Of a stretch of 58,349 bases of DNA, positions 14,885 through 23,448 are shown in pieces (within the stretch, counting starts at the first letter, position 1; every line of letters begins with the position of its first letter). Under the pieces are notes generated by a model that worked only from the letters and a program-made list of their open reading frames with translations, was not told the DNA's origin and searched no databases. The translations under genes were made by a program, and so were the position numbers. The stretch spans positions 1 through 58,349 of the forward strand of contig JAAVHN010000051.1 of NCBI GenBank assembly GCA_014799685.1, written 5' to 3'. The DNA comes from Subdoligranulum sp. (GTDB lineage Bacteria > Bacillota > Clostridia > Oscillospirales > Ruminococcaceae).

Positions 14885-15289
14885 TTACGGGTGCGGGTTG
14901 ACGATGTTGCGCCAATCGAGGTCGCCGCGTTCGAGGCCGTGGATGAGTACCTCGGCGGTGGCGATGTTGGTGGCGATGGGGATGTTGTGCACGTCGCACA
15001 GGCGCAGCAGGTTCATCTCGTTCGGCTCGTGCGGCTTTGCGCTGATGGGGTCGCGGAAGAACAGCAGCAGGTCGATCTCGTTGCAGGCGATGCAGGCCGC
15101 GATCTGCTGGTCGCCGCCGTGGGTGCCGGATAAAAAGCGCTGAATGCGCAGGCCGGTGGCCTCCCCCACCAGCTTGCCTGTCGTACCCGTTGCGCATAGC
15201 TCGTGCTGAGATAGGACCCGGCAGTATGCGATGCAGAACTGGACCATCAGCTCTTTCTTGGAATCATGTGCGATCAAGGCGATTTTCAT
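14885..15289 (-). CDS. mgsA: methylglyoxal synthase
   Basis: Converts dihydroxyacetone phosphate to methylglyoxal and phosphate, a bypass of lower glycolysis when phosphate is short. The protein (134 aa) is of family length and begins [13 protein letters not shown]. It has the catalytic GTHGGDQQI segment with its Asp and the second Asp region [10 protein letters not shown], followed by [13 protein letters not shown] ribosome binding site (AAAGGGGG) precedes the start. It follows a MinD-like gene by 110 bases, a neighbourhood that recalls the min-mgsA clusters of other Clostridia. Confidence 0.95.
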   Translation of the reverse strand: MKIALIAHDSKKELMVQFCIAYCRVLSQHELCATGTTGKLVGEATGLRIQRFLSGTHGGDQQIAACIACNEIDLLLFFRDPISAKPHEPNEMNLLRLCDVHNIPIATNIATAEVLIHGLERGDLDWRNIVNPHP

Positions 15290-15399
15290 TCGGCATTCCC
15301 CCTTTGTTTCTGTATCGTACTGATCGAAAATGATAACTTTTATCTATATAAAATGATAAAGCGGTAAAGCACGGCAAAATAAACCATATAGCCGCAAAC

Positions 15400-16131
15400 C
15401 TATCGGACCACAAGCGGAATGTACAGCCCGCACATTCGCGCGGCGACGGAGCGCAGCACAAGCCGGGACCGGCCTTTCGGCGAAAGCGGTGTGCCCGTGG
15501 CGCCTGCCCGGCGGATTTCGTCGCTGTAGGGCACGACGCCAATCAGCTGTGCGCCCACGGTATCGATGCATTCGTCCAGATTTTGCACGCCGCAGTTTTC
15601 CAGCGTGGGCGGCACCTGATTAAGAAGCAGCCGCACCTCGGCGCAGCCGCCGGCTGTCAGGGCGTCGCAGACGATCTTGCCGTCGCGCATGGCGACAGGA
15701 TCCGGCGTCAGCACCAAAAGCGCGCGGTGCGCCACGGTCAGCGCCGCCTCGAACGGTGCGCCCAGCCCCGCCGCAGTGTCCAGCAGGATCACATCGAACA
15801 CGGGGCCGGCTTTTTCCACGAACACGCGCAGTGCGGCCGGCCGGATGCGGCCGCCCGAATAGGGCGCGCTGATCAGATACAAATCGCGGTAAACGGGGCT
15901 TTCCACAATGGCCTTCCCTGCCTCGCAGCGGCCGGTGAGCACGTCCTCGATATCGTATACGGTTTTGCCGCAGACGCCGGCAATATAATCCACGCTGCGC
16001 AGCCCGCAGTCCAGCTCCACCAGCAAAACGCGCTTGCCGCGTGCGGCAAGCTCCGCGCCCAGCAGTACGGCAAGGGTGCTTTTCCCTGTGCCGCCTTTGC
16101 CGGAGGCGATCATGGTGACGTTTGCGCTCAT
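15400..16131 (-). CDS. MinD/ParA-like deviant Walker ATPase
   Basis: A 243-residue P-loop ATPase with a deviant Walker A, GKGGTGKST (residues 11-19), a Walker B-like VILLDTAAG and an LLLNQVPP switch region. It resembles MinD, which positions the division site, but I see no C-terminal amphipathic membrane helix and no minC or minE beside it. It lies directly upstream of mgsA, where minD or minE sits in many Clostridia. It may be a diverged MinD or another positioning ATPase; I leave the symbol empty. Confidence 0.75.
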   Translation of the reverse strand: MSANVTMIASGKGGTGKSTLAVLLGAELAARGKRVLLVELDCGLRSVDYIAGVCGKTVYDIEDVLTGRCEAGKAIVESPVYRDLYLISAPYSGGRIRPAALRVFVEKAGPVFDVILLDTAAGLGAPFEAALTVAHRALLVLTPDPVAMRDGKIVCDALTAGGCAEVRLLLNQVPPTLENCGVQNLDECIDTVGAQLIGVVPYSDEIRRAGATGTPLSPKGRSRLVLRSVAARMCGLYIPLVVR

Positions 16132-16174
16132 GCCTTTCCCTCATTTAAACAGGAGATTACGCCAGTCTATTTTC

Positions 16175-16203
16175 ATAATAGCACAAAAATGGAGTTGACA
16201 CAA
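16175..16203 (-). promoter_or_regulatory. promoter of the MinD-like gene
   Basis: TTGTGT (16203-16198) and TATTAT (16180-16175) on the minus strand, 17 bases apart, place the start site about 35 bases before the start codon. Confidence 0.6.
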
Positions 16204-16265
16204 CTGTTTTTTTGGGCGATAGCAACATATTTCTGATTTTCTTATCCTGCCTTCCCGGCACGCTT

Positions 16266-16847
16266 TTACAAAACGCCGCATTCCCGCAGCGCGGCATACA
16301 AACGCGCCACCGGCAGGCCCATCACATTAAAATAGCAGCCCTCGATGCCGGTGATGAATTTCGAGGCGCCGCTCTGGATGCCGTAGGCGCCCGCCTTGTC
16401 GTAGGGATCGTCCGTGGCGGTGTAGGCGTCGATCTCGGTGTCCGAAAGCGGGGCAAAGTGCACGCGCGTGGTCTCGGCAAAGCCCGTCCTGCGGCTGCCG
16501 GCGCAGAGGAATACCCCAGTGTGCACCAGATGCACGCGGCCGGAAAGCGCGCGCAGCATCCGCTGTGCGTCGTCCGGATCCTGCGGTTTGCCGAAGATCA
16601 CGCCGTCCACATCGACGACGGTATCACAGCCGATCACCGCGGCCTCCGGATGGGTGCGGGCGACGGCGCGGCACTTGGCCTCGGCCAGCCGCTGCGCCAG
16701 CAGGGCCGGGCTGCCGCAGGGTGCGGCGCGCACGACGGCGGCCTCGTCCACATCGGCGGCGCACACGGCAAAATCCGGCGTGATATGCGCCAGCAGCTCC
16801 TGCCGGCGGGGCGAGGCCGATGCCAAAAGGATGTTCATCTTGTTCAT
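16266..16847 (-). CDS. maf: Maf family nucleotide pyrophosphatase
   Basis: Maf proteins hydrolyse non-canonical or modified nucleoside triphosphates and have been linked to septation. The protein (193 aa) has the N-terminal LASASPRRQELL motif, the central VIGCDTVVDVDG with catalytic Asp, GKPQDPDDAQRML, and the C-terminal KAGAYGIQ and IEGCYFNVMGLPVA segments, all diagnostic. It lies 22 bases downstream of the DUF4321 gene, so the two are probably cotranscribed. Confidence 0.95.
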   Translation of the reverse strand: MNKMNILLASASPRRQELLAHITPDFAVCAADVDEAAVVRAAPCGSPALLAQRLAEAKCRAVARTHPEAAVIGCDTVVDVDGVIFGKPQDPDDAQRMLRALSGRVHLVHTGVFLCAGSRRTGFAETTRVHFAPLSDTEIDAYTATDDPYDKAGAYGIQSGASKFITGIEGCYFNVMGLPVARLYAALRECGVL

Positions 16848-16869
16848 ACCGGCGCTTTTGCTCCCTTCA

Positions 16870-17142
16870 TCAGCGCAGATCCGTTTTGTTGTAGCAGAAA
16901 ATCGCGAGCGCGATGGTGATGATCTGCGCCACGCTGATGCCCATCGAAAAGCCGAATGTCAGCCGGACGACGGAGAGATCCAGCACAAACGGGCTGTCGG
17001 CATTGAAGCCGATGGAGCTGGAATAGGAAAGCCAGCTGAGGAAGGGCACGTGCGCGCAGAGATTGGCCAGCATCGCGCCCAGCACAATGCCTGCGAGCAG
17101 AAAAAAGACAAGCAGCAGATTGCGTTTCAGTCTCATGATCAC
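16870..17142 (-). CDS. small membrane protein, DUF4321
   Basis: A 90-residue protein with two hydrophobic helices (about residues 7-27 and 65-84) enclosing a loop that ends VLDLSVVRLTFGFSMGI. It matches the clostridial DUF4321 family, often found beside maf as here. No biochemical role is known to me. Translation could also start at the third residue, which is Met. Confidence 0.8.
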   Translation of the reverse strand: MIMRLKRNLLLVFFLLAGIVLGAMLANLCAHVPFLSWLSYSSSIGFNADSPFVLDLSVVRLTFGFSMGISVAQIITIALAIFCYNKTDLR

Positions 17143-17386
17143 TTCACCTGTTTACAATAAAATAATGAAAATCGTTGAGCCGCCCGTGCGGCTCGGGCAT
17201 GTATTTGTTTTTTGCGGTTTCCGGTTTTGTTTGCAGTTTGCCGGGAACAGGAGGGCTTTATTCGAAAAAAGCTTTTTATAGGCCGAAGCTGTTTGTGCTG
17301 TTCCGAAACAGCCGAGGCACAAGGACAGCGAGGAACAAAGGACGGTGGGGAACAAAGACAGCAGAGTGGGGAAACGGGGCGTTCGT

Positions 17387-17836
17387 TCAGCCGGAAAACT
17401 TCCCCGTGGAACCGAAGCCGCCCCGGCCGCGCTCGGTGGGGGTGAGCGTGTCCGCTTCCTCCAGCTGCGGCAGCAGCACAGGCACGACGGCAAGCTGTGC
17501 GATGCGCTCGCCCGCGTGCACGGTATACGGCTCGGCCGAGAGGTTCACGAGCCCGACGGAGATCTCGCCCCGGTAATCCGAATCGATCACGCCCACGCCG
17601 TTCGAGAGCGCCAGTCCGTGCTTGACGGCGAGGCCGCTTCGCGCAAACACCAGCGCGACGGTCTCGGGCCCGGGCAGCTCGATGGCAATGCCCGTGGGGA
17701 TCACCGCGCGCCCCAGCGGCGGCAGCGTGACGCCCTCCTCCCCGCACACGGCGTGCAGATCCATCGCCGCGCTGCCCGGCGTGGCGCGCACCGGCGTGAC
17801 GGCTTCGGGCCGAAGCTTTTGATAACGCAGAGTCAT
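17387..17836 (-). CDS. dut: dUTP diphosphatase
   Basis: Hydrolyses dUTP to dUMP, keeping uracil out of DNA and feeding dTMP synthesis. The trimeric family's five motifs are present in order in 149 residues: AAMDLHA, FARSGLAVKHGL, the catalytic-Tyr region VGVIDSDYRGE, HAGERIAQLAV and the C-terminal GRGGFGSTG phosphate-binding arm. AAGGAG precedes the start. No operon partner is close. Confidence 0.95.
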   Translation of the reverse strand: MTLRYQKLRPEAVTPVRATPGSAAMDLHAVCGEEGVTLPPLGRAVIPTGIAIELPGPETVALVFARSGLAVKHGLALSNGVGVIDSDYRGEISVGLVNLSAEPYTVHAGERIAQLAVVPVLLPQLEEADTLTPTERGRGGFGSTGKFSG

Positions 17837-17859
17837 AGCACAAGGCTCCTTTTGGGCAG

Positions 17860-18033
17860 AGTGTAGAGTGTAGAGTTTAGAGTATAGAGTTTAAAGTGTA
17901 ATGCTGAAGCGCAGAGGATAGAGAAAAAGCGGTATCACAGCGATTGCAGAAAGAGCGGTGACGAAAAATTTTTCTCTAAACGCGCTCAACCCGCTTGACC
18001 CTAAACTCTAAACACTGCACGCCAAACTCTATT
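17860..18033. repeat. degenerate TAGAGT-type repeats with an inverted counterpart
   Basis: Between dut and the U32 peptidase gene, 17860-17901 is built from variants of GTGTAGAGT/TTTAGAGT/TATAGAGT, and 17998-18033 carries the complement (CTAAACTCTAAACACTG, AAACTCTA). The two halves could pair as a long imperfect hairpin. No gene is seen here. Confidence 0.6.
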
Positions 18034-18034
18034 T

Positions 18035-20344
18035 TCAGCTTGTCCCTTTTTCGTACAACCCGCGCGTGAACGGGCCGTCGAAGGGCCGGCCGGCCTCGAA
18101 CAGCGCCAGCACCTCGCTCACACGCTGCTGTGTTTCGATGGTGAAATACAGCAGCGGCATCGTTACGGGCAGCGCAGTGCGGCGATCACCCCAATATAAT
18201 GGAATGGGGTTGCAGACCGTGCGCGCGCCGTCCGGGCCGGTGCACCGCACGGGAAAGCGCATGCCCTTGCGATCCAGCAGAGCGCCCGTCCGATCGCAGC
18301 GGGCGCAGCCGTGCACATTGTGCAGCGGGCAGGCGCGCGTGAGCATCAGCGGCATATGCCCGTAGGCCAGCGCCAGTGTGGGCAGCGGCGCCGTGCATTC
18401 AGCGAGGGCGGAAAGCGTCAGCTCGGGCGAGAGCGTCAGCGCGCGGGCGCCCAGCGCAGCATATTCCCGCGCGGCCAGCGGGTTTGCGATGTTCAGGCCG
18501 AAGCCCCCCATCACCGGCAGCCCCGCGCAAGTGTGAAAATGCGCGATATTTTGCGCCACATAGCCCGCAAAGCCCTCGCTTTGGCTCTGCTGTACTTCGT
18601 GTGCGGCGGTCTGCTCCGCGCCGCCGAACACGGCGCGCGGCAGCTCCAGCCAGGTTTTGCCGCGCAGCGCCGGGGGCACCTCGCGCCACGCGGCCAGCGG
18701 TACGATCACACAGCACAGGGAATCCGGAAGCTGCGGCGGTATTTGCGCAGGGCCGGCAAAGCGGGCGGCAAGCCCCTGCGCCTGCGTGCGGGGGAAACCG
18801 GCCGGCTGCGCTTCGGCCCGCTCCCCTGCAGAGCTCTTTCCCTGTGCTTCGGCAGAATTTTCTCCCTGCGTTTCGGCAAAGTCTTTTCTCTGCGCTTCGG
18901 CAGGATTTTTTTCCTGCATTTCGGCAGGGGTTCCTCCCTGCGTCCCGGCAAAGAGGGGCGCATTGCCCGCCCCAATGGGTGGGACTGCATCCGCTGCCCC
19001 GCCCGCCAAAACAGCCGCCAGCCCGGCCGGATCCTCCGGCAGCGGCGCACAGGGGATGGGCCGGGGCGCCGCGCGCTGCCGCAGCAGCTCCTCCAGCGCG
19101 CGGCGGCGCAGCTCGTTCACCGCGCTGCCCGGCAGAAACCATTCGCTGCCCGTCACCGAGACGGCCCCGGCCCAAAAGGGCGTGCCGCCCGTTTTCTCCA
19201 GCGCGCGGCGGTAGACCGATTTGGCCTCTTCCGGCGGCTTTTGCCCGGGCTGCAGCGGCGAAGCGTCCGAAACCACGGCATGGTTGCCGTCCGCGTCGGC
19301 GGCCTCCAGCCGCGCGCCGTCCGCCGAGAGCGTCAGCGCCAGCGAGACGCCCACATTGCGGCTCTCGCGGCGGTAGAGCTCGTGCAGCTTCGGCGCGGCC
19401 TGCTTTGCCGCGGCGGCATCCGCCTCGGTGCGCGTGCCGAACATATCGCCCCCGCGCCGGTTCTCCAAATAACCGTTTGTAAACCCGGAGCGCGAAAATA
19501 CGTTTCGTAAAAGCTCTTCGTCATACGGCTCAGCCGCACGCGCGTGCAGGCACGCGTCGATGGCCGCCGCCACATATTCGGGCGGGCGCAGCCGCCCCTC
19601 GATCTTCACACTGGCGACGCCCGCGCGCGCAAGCTCCGGCAGCAGCCGCAGCGCGGAGAGGTCCTTTAAGCTCAGATGGTGCCCCAAAGCCGTGCGCGCA
19701 CCGTCCGATGCGTCGAACGGCAGGCGGCACGGCCCGGCACAGCCGCCGCGATTGCCGCTGCGGCCGCCCAGAAACGCGCTCATATAGCACTGGCCGGAGA
19801 CGCTCATGCACAGCGCGCCGTGCACGAACACCTCGGTTTCGACGCCGCATTCCGCCGCCGCGCGGGTGACGGCAGCCACCTCGCCCAGCGTCAGCTCCCG
19901 CGCGAGGATCACGCGTGAAAAGCCCATCGCGGCCAGCTGCCGCACACCGTCCGCGCTCTGCACGCTCATCTGCGTGGAGCCGTGCAGCGCAATGCCCGGC
20001 GCAAGCCGGCGCACCAGCGACGCGGCGGCAAGATCCTGCACGATCACGGCGTCGGCTCCCGCGGCGGCGATGTCACGGACGGCCCCGGCCAGCGCGGCAA
20101 GCTCGCCGGGGTAGACCGTGGTGTTCAGCGCCACATACACGCGCACGCCGCGCGCATGGCAGAACGAGACGGCGCTGCGCAGCTCTTCCGCCGAAAAATT
20201 GCCCGCCGTGCGGCGCGCATTAAAATGCTGCAGCCCGAGATAGACGGCGTCCGCACCGGCGAACACCGCTGCGCGAAGCATCTCGGCGTTGCCGGCGGGG
20301 GCCAGTATCTCGGGCCGCACGTCGGGCAGCTCCCGAACCGTCAA
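18035..20344 (-). CDS. U32 family peptidase (DUF3656-containing)
   Basis: U32 proteins include collagenase-like peptidases and RlhA, an enzyme of 23S rRNA hydroxylation, so the substrate is uncertain. The protein (769 aa) has the N-terminal TIM-barrel start EILAPAGNAEMLRAA, the GADAVYLGLQHFNAR segment and a conserved cysteine cluster (VSGQCYMSAFLGGRSGNRGGCAGPCR). A long C-terminal region follows, with further cysteines (ACPLHNVHGCARCDR). An Ala/Glu/Gln-rich insert (about residues 461-503) is made of 8-residue repeats. The start overlaps the zapA stop as ATGA, so the two are coupled. Confidence 0.88.
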   Translation of the reverse strand: MTVRELPDVRPEILAPAGNAEMLRAAVFAGADAVYLGLQHFNARRTAGNFSAEELRSAVSFCHARGVRVYVALNTTVYPGELAALAGAVRDIAAAGADAVIVQDLAAASLVRRLAPGIALHGSTQMSVQSADGVRQLAAMGFSRVILARELTLGEVAAVTRAAAECGVETEVFVHGALCMSVSGQCYMSAFLGGRSGNRGGCAGPCRLPFDASDGARTALGHHLSLKDLSALRLLPELARAGVASVKIEGRLRPPEYVAAAIDACLHARAAEPYDEELLRNVFSRSGFTNGYLENRRGGDMFGTRTEADAAAAKQAAPKLHELYRRESRNVGVSLALTLSADGARLEAADADGNHAVVSDASPLQPGQKPPEEAKSVYRRALEKTGGTPFWAGAVSVTGSEWFLPGSAVNELRRRALEELLRQRAAPRPIPCAPLPEDPAGLAAVLAGGAADAVPPIGAGNAPLFAGTQGGTPAEMQEKNPAEAQRKDFAETQGENSAEAQGKSSAGERAEAQPAGFPRTQAQGLAARFAGPAQIPPQLPDSLCCVIVPLAAWREVPPALRGKTWLELPRAVFGGAEQTAAHEVQQSQSEGFAGYVAQNIAHFHTCAGLPVMGGFGLNIANPLAAREYAALGARALTLSPELTLSALAECTAPLPTLALAYGHMPLMLTRACPLHNVHGCARCDRTGALLDRKGMRFPVRCTGPDGARTVCNPIPLYWGDRRTALPVTMPLLYFTIETQQRVSEVLALFEAGRPFDGPFTRGLYEKGTS
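18835..18960. repeat. 24-bp tandem repeat inside the U32 gene
   Basis: About five imperfect copies of a 24-base unit (centred on TGCGCTTCGGCAGGA on the plus strand) encode successive octapeptides such as AEAQRKDF, AETQGENS and AEAQGKSS. The unit length keeps frame, so the copy number can vary without breaking the gene. Confidence 0.8.
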
Positions 20345-20682
20345 CGGTTCTCCTTCATATACGTGATCTCGCGCCGCAGACGTTCCACCTCGCGCCGCGA
20401 TTCCTCGGCGGCCAGCTTCGCCTTGGCGGCGTCCTCTAAGTAATCCTTGATTTGCGCGCGCATGTTGTCGGCGCCGATGGTGCTCTTTTTTAACTCGTCC
20501 AGGTAGCCCAGCGCCGTGATGACGGCGGCTGTGGTGACGGAGGCCGACGGCGCCCCGGCCAGCATCTGCGTGATGTCCTTGTCCAGCTTTTCGGCAAGCG
20601 ACATGACATATTCCTCCGTATCCGTGGTGGCGATGACATAACTGACGCCGCAGATCTCAAGCTTCACCTTGTTTGCAGGCAT
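20341..20682 (-). CDS. zapA: cell division protein ZapA
   Basis: ZapA bundles FtsZ filaments at the division septum. The 113-residue protein has the ZapA N-terminal domain (KVKLEICGVSYVIATTDTEE) and a C-terminal coiled coil (about residues 65-110). The start follows GAAAGGGG. Its stop overlaps the start of the U32 peptidase gene by four bases; a zapA-U32 pair is common in Clostridia. Confidence 0.9.
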   Translation of the reverse strand: MPANKVKLEICGVSYVIATTDTEEYVMSLAEKLDKDITQMLAGAPSASVTTAAVITALGYLDELKKSTIGADNMRAQIKDYLEDAAKAKLAAEESRREVERLRREITYMKENR

Positions 20683-20739
20683 GTTCCGGTATCCCCTTTC
20701 GATTGATCAAACAAAAGTGCTTTTGGCAATGTTTCTTCT

Positions 20740-20768
20740 ATTATATACGAATTGCGCGCGGATAGAAA
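20740..20768 (-). promoter_or_regulatory. promoter of zapA
   Basis: TATAAT (20745-20740) on the minus strand is preceded by TTTCTA (20768-20763) at 17 bases. The -10 is perfect and the -35 weak. Confidence 0.55.
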
Positions 20769-20862
20769 GTATATTTTGAAACTTTTCCGAAAAAATGAAA
20801 AACAAACGGAAAAAAGATCCGGGCCTTGCGCGAATTTCCGCCGTGCGGCGCGTTTTTTTTCG

Positions 20863-20890
20863 TTTAGTTTTCACCGCACCGGGCGAATAA
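20863..20890 (+). promoter_or_regulatory. candidate sigma-28 (SigD) promoter of the late flagellar operon
   Basis: TTTAGTTT (20863-20870) and GCGAATAA (20883-20890) approximate the SigD elements TAAAGTTT and GCCGATAA with near-correct spacing. It lies about 90 bases upstream of flgM, the place where SigD promoters are known for this gene order. Confidence 0.5.
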
Positions 20891-20980
20891 ACAAGTAAGA
20901 AAAGAAAATGGGTGTGCCGTGCGGACGGGTGGCCTTGAAGGCGCGGCCGGACATAAATGCAACTTGGGAGGGTTGGTTTT

Positions 20981-21310
20981 ATGAATATCACTCCTTTGCG
21001 TCCCTATCAAACCGGTGTGAAGAAAGTAAGCGCCGCAGGAAGGAAGAACTTTTACACCGCCATTGGCGCGCTGGCCGAAGAGGCAAGACAGCCCGCCGAT
21101 CAAACACAGAACGTAGACCGGCTGGATATCTCCGGCACCGCGCAGCGCAGCGAGGTGGAGAAAACGGCCTGGACGCTGACGCAGCAGGCCGCGCAGCCCA
21201 CCGCGTCGCAGCGCATCGACAGCCTGCGCGCGGCCGTGCAGAGCCGCACGTATTCCGTGCCGGCCGAGCAGATCGCGGATGCGATGGTCTCGTCGTGGAG
21301 GATGCTGTGA
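20981..21310 (+). CDS. flgM: anti-sigma-28 factor FlgM
   Basis: FlgM binds sigma-28 and holds late flagellar genes off until the hook is finished. The 109-residue protein begins MNITPLRPYQTGVKKV and ends with the FlgM domain (DRLDISGTAQ about residue 47, then RIDSLRAAVQSRTYSVPAEQIADAMV). GGGAGGG precedes the ATG. It is the first gene of the late flagellar run and overlaps flgN by one base. Confidence 0.9.
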   Translation: MNITPLRPYQTGVKKVSAAGRKNFYTAIGALAEEARQPADQTQNVDRLDISGTAQRSEVEKTAWTLTQQAAQPTASQRIDSLRAAVQSRTYSVPAEQIADAMVSSWRML

Positions 21311-21786
21311 TGGCGCAGCCGTTTGAAGAATACCGCGCGTTTTTAGAGCATTACGCCTCGTTTTTAGAGGAGATGAGCGCGCAGTCGCAGGGGCTGCACG
21401 GCGCGCTGGCGTCGTTTAACGGCGAACAGCTGACGAAGGCGATGTCCGGGGTACAGTCCCATATCATGCAGCTGAAAAACTTAGAGGCCCGGCGTGTGGA
21501 GCTGCAGCGCGAGGCAGGCTATGACGGCCTGACATTCGCCCAGATGATCGGGCAGCGCCCCGAGGCGGAGCGCCCGGCGCTGAAGGCGCTGTGCCGGCGC
21601 ATCGAGATGTGCGTGGAGAATATCCGCTACTTCAATGAAAAATCGCAGGCCTTTGCAAAAGAGGGGCTTGCGTCGGTGCAGGGCAGCGGGCAGGTGACAC
21701 AGGGCGGAAACCTCTACGCCCCGCCGGTACACGGGAAAGACAAGCGCCTTACGGACGCGCCCGCCGCGTTCGAGGCAAAGTATTGA
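21310..21786 (+). CDS. flgN: FlgN-family flagellar chaperone
   Basis: FlgN chaperones the hook-associated proteins FlgK and FlgL to the export gate. The 158-residue, mostly helical protein sits precisely between flgM and flgK, the position of flgN in Firmicutes. It has the leading helix with YRAFLEHYASFLEEM and a central RRVELQREAG segment like the FlgN family. Its start overlaps the flgM stop. Sequence similarity in this family is low, so position carries much of the call. Confidence 0.8.
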   Translation: MAQPFEEYRAFLEHYASFLEEMSAQSQGLHGALASFNGEQLTKAMSGVQSHIMQLKNLEARRVELQREAGYDGLTFAQMIGQRPEAERPALKALCRRIEMCVENIRYFNEKSQAFAKEGLASVQGSGQVTQGGNLYAPPVHGKDKRLTDAPAAFEAKY

Positions 21787-21880
21787 ATTGATATTCCGCA
21801 TGGGACGGGCGGCAGCCGGCAAGGCATATGCTGCGGCGCGTCCGGCGTTTCAGAAAGAATAGGGGAGGCAAGGCAGATTT

Positions 21881-23428
21881 ATGATCAGACCAACTTTTTT
21901 GGGCTTTGACACCGCGAAAAAAGGCCTGACGACCGCCCAGAAGGGCATTGACATCGCAGGTCAGAACCTTGTGAACTGGGATTCCGAGGGCTATACTCGC
22001 CAGCGCATCGAGCAGGTGGCGCTTTCGCAGGACAATTATTCCTCGCGTTTTTCCAGCAACCGCGTGGCTGTGGCCGGGCAGGGCGTGGACATCGTGGGCA
22101 TCTCGCAGCAGCGCGATTCGTTCCTCGACAAGCGCTACCGCGAGCAGTACGGCGACGTGGGCTACTTTGATAAGGTGGACGACATCCTGAAGGACATCCA
22201 GAGTTCGCTGGATATCCTCGACGCGCAGGGCGATTCCGGATTGCGCGGGCGCATGATGGCGCTGCTCGATTCCCTCGACGTGTTCTCCGGCCAGCCGGAT
22301 TCTCCGACGAATGCGAACATCGTGGCCACGAATGTGAAGAAGATCGCGGATACGCTGAAGCTGCTGGACGGCAAGCTGGCCAAGGTGCAGGAGCAGCATA
22401 CATACGATATGTCCGTCGAGGTGGATGAGTACAACCAGATGCTGGCCAAGGTGGCCGAGATCAACCGCGTGATCTTAGAGGACAGCGGCGTCATCAACAA
22501 CGATGCGCGCTACGGCCCCAACGAGCTGTACGACGAGCGCAATTCGCTCATCGACAAGCTCTCCAACATGACGGATATTTCGGTGACGCACAACGTCGAC
22601 GGCACCGTCACGCTGGAGGCGGGCGGAAAGATCGTGGTGCAGGGCAAAAAGTACGAAACGCTGGATATGTCCCAGAACAAGAACACCGGCGTCATTTCGC
22701 TGCGGTGGCTTTCCACGGGCGAGCCGGTACAGCTTGAGACAGGCTCCATCAAAGCCTCGGCGGATTACATCAACGGCCGCGGCAACAATATTGTGAATCC
22801 GGGCGAGACGTCCGAGCGCGGCGTGCTGTACTACAAAGACCAGCTCGATTACATTGCGCAGACGTTTGCCGACGTGATGAACAGCACCATCCCGGCGGGC
22901 TACAAGGGCCAGGGCCCTGAATCGGGCCTGGAGGAAGACGCTGACGGCAATGTCCTCTACAAGACGCTTATCGGCACGACAGACGGCTCGGGTAAGATCA
23001 CAGCCGGGAACATCAGCATCAGCGAAGATTGGGCAAAGGATTCCAACTACCTGATGACGCAGCGCGGAAACCTGGATACCACGTACATCCTGAAGCTGAA
23101 GGAACGGCTGAATTCCGACGAGACGAACACGTTCAAGCCGGACGGCGCGACAGAGGGCTTCACGGGCACATTCCTCGATTACTTCAAGGTGATCGGCACC
23201 ACGCTCGGTTCGGATATTTCCTATTCGGAGGGCCGCTATGAGGCGGCCAGCGTGATGGCGAGCAACCTGGACGACCAGCGCGATTCCGTCGCGGGCGTCA
23301 ACGTGGACGAGGAGACGGCAAACCTGATGCTGTACAACAAATCCCTTGCAGCCGCCTCGCGTCTGATGACGACGCTGGACGACGCGCTGGACGTGCTGAT
23401 CAACCGCACAGGCCGCGTCGGGCTGTAA
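21881..23428 (+). CDS. flgK: flagellar hook-associated protein 1
   Basis: FlgK joins the hook to the filament. The protein (515 aa) has the conserved N-terminal D0 helix (PTFLGFDTAKKGLTTAQKGI, then SEGYTRQRIEQV), a long middle region, and the C-terminal D0 helix (AGVNVDEETANLMLYNKSL, then MTTLDDALDVLINRTG) that packs with it. GGGGAGG precedes the start. It is followed 20 bases later by flgL. Confidence 0.95.
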   Translation: MIRPTFLGFDTAKKGLTTAQKGIDIAGQNLVNWDSEGYTRQRIEQVALSQDNYSSRFSSNRVAVAGQGVDIVGISQQRDSFLDKRYREQYGDVGYFDKVDDILKDIQSSLDILDAQGDSGLRGRMMALLDSLDVFSGQPDSPTNANIVATNVKKIADTLKLLDGKLAKVQEQHTYDMSVEVDEYNQMLAKVAEINRVILEDSGVINNDARYGPNELYDERNSLIDKLSNMTDISVTHNVDGTVTLEAGGKIVVQGKKYETLDMSQNKNTGVISLRWLSTGEPVQLETGSIKASADYINGRGNNIVNPGETSERGVLYYKDQLDYIAQTFADVMNSTIPAGYKGQGPESGLEEDADGNVLYKTLIGTTDGSGKITAGNISISEDWAKDSNYLMTQRGNLDTTYILKLKERLNSDETNTFKPDGATEGFTGTFLDYFKVIGTTLGSDISYSEGRYEAASVMASNLDDQRDSVAGVNVDEETANLMLYNKSLAAASRLMTTLDDALDVLINRTGRVGL

Positions 23429-23448
23429 GGATTAGGAGGAGCTGACAG

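Noticed and set aside
15290-15399. A missing minE between the MinD-like gene and mgsA
   Set aside because: The 110 bases contain stops in all frames and no MinE-like segment; only an A/T-rich promoter-like stretch is seen.
18835-18960. The 24-bp array in the U32 gene as a CRISPR or regulatory repeat
   Set aside because: The copies are contiguous without spacers, in frame and translated as octapeptides.
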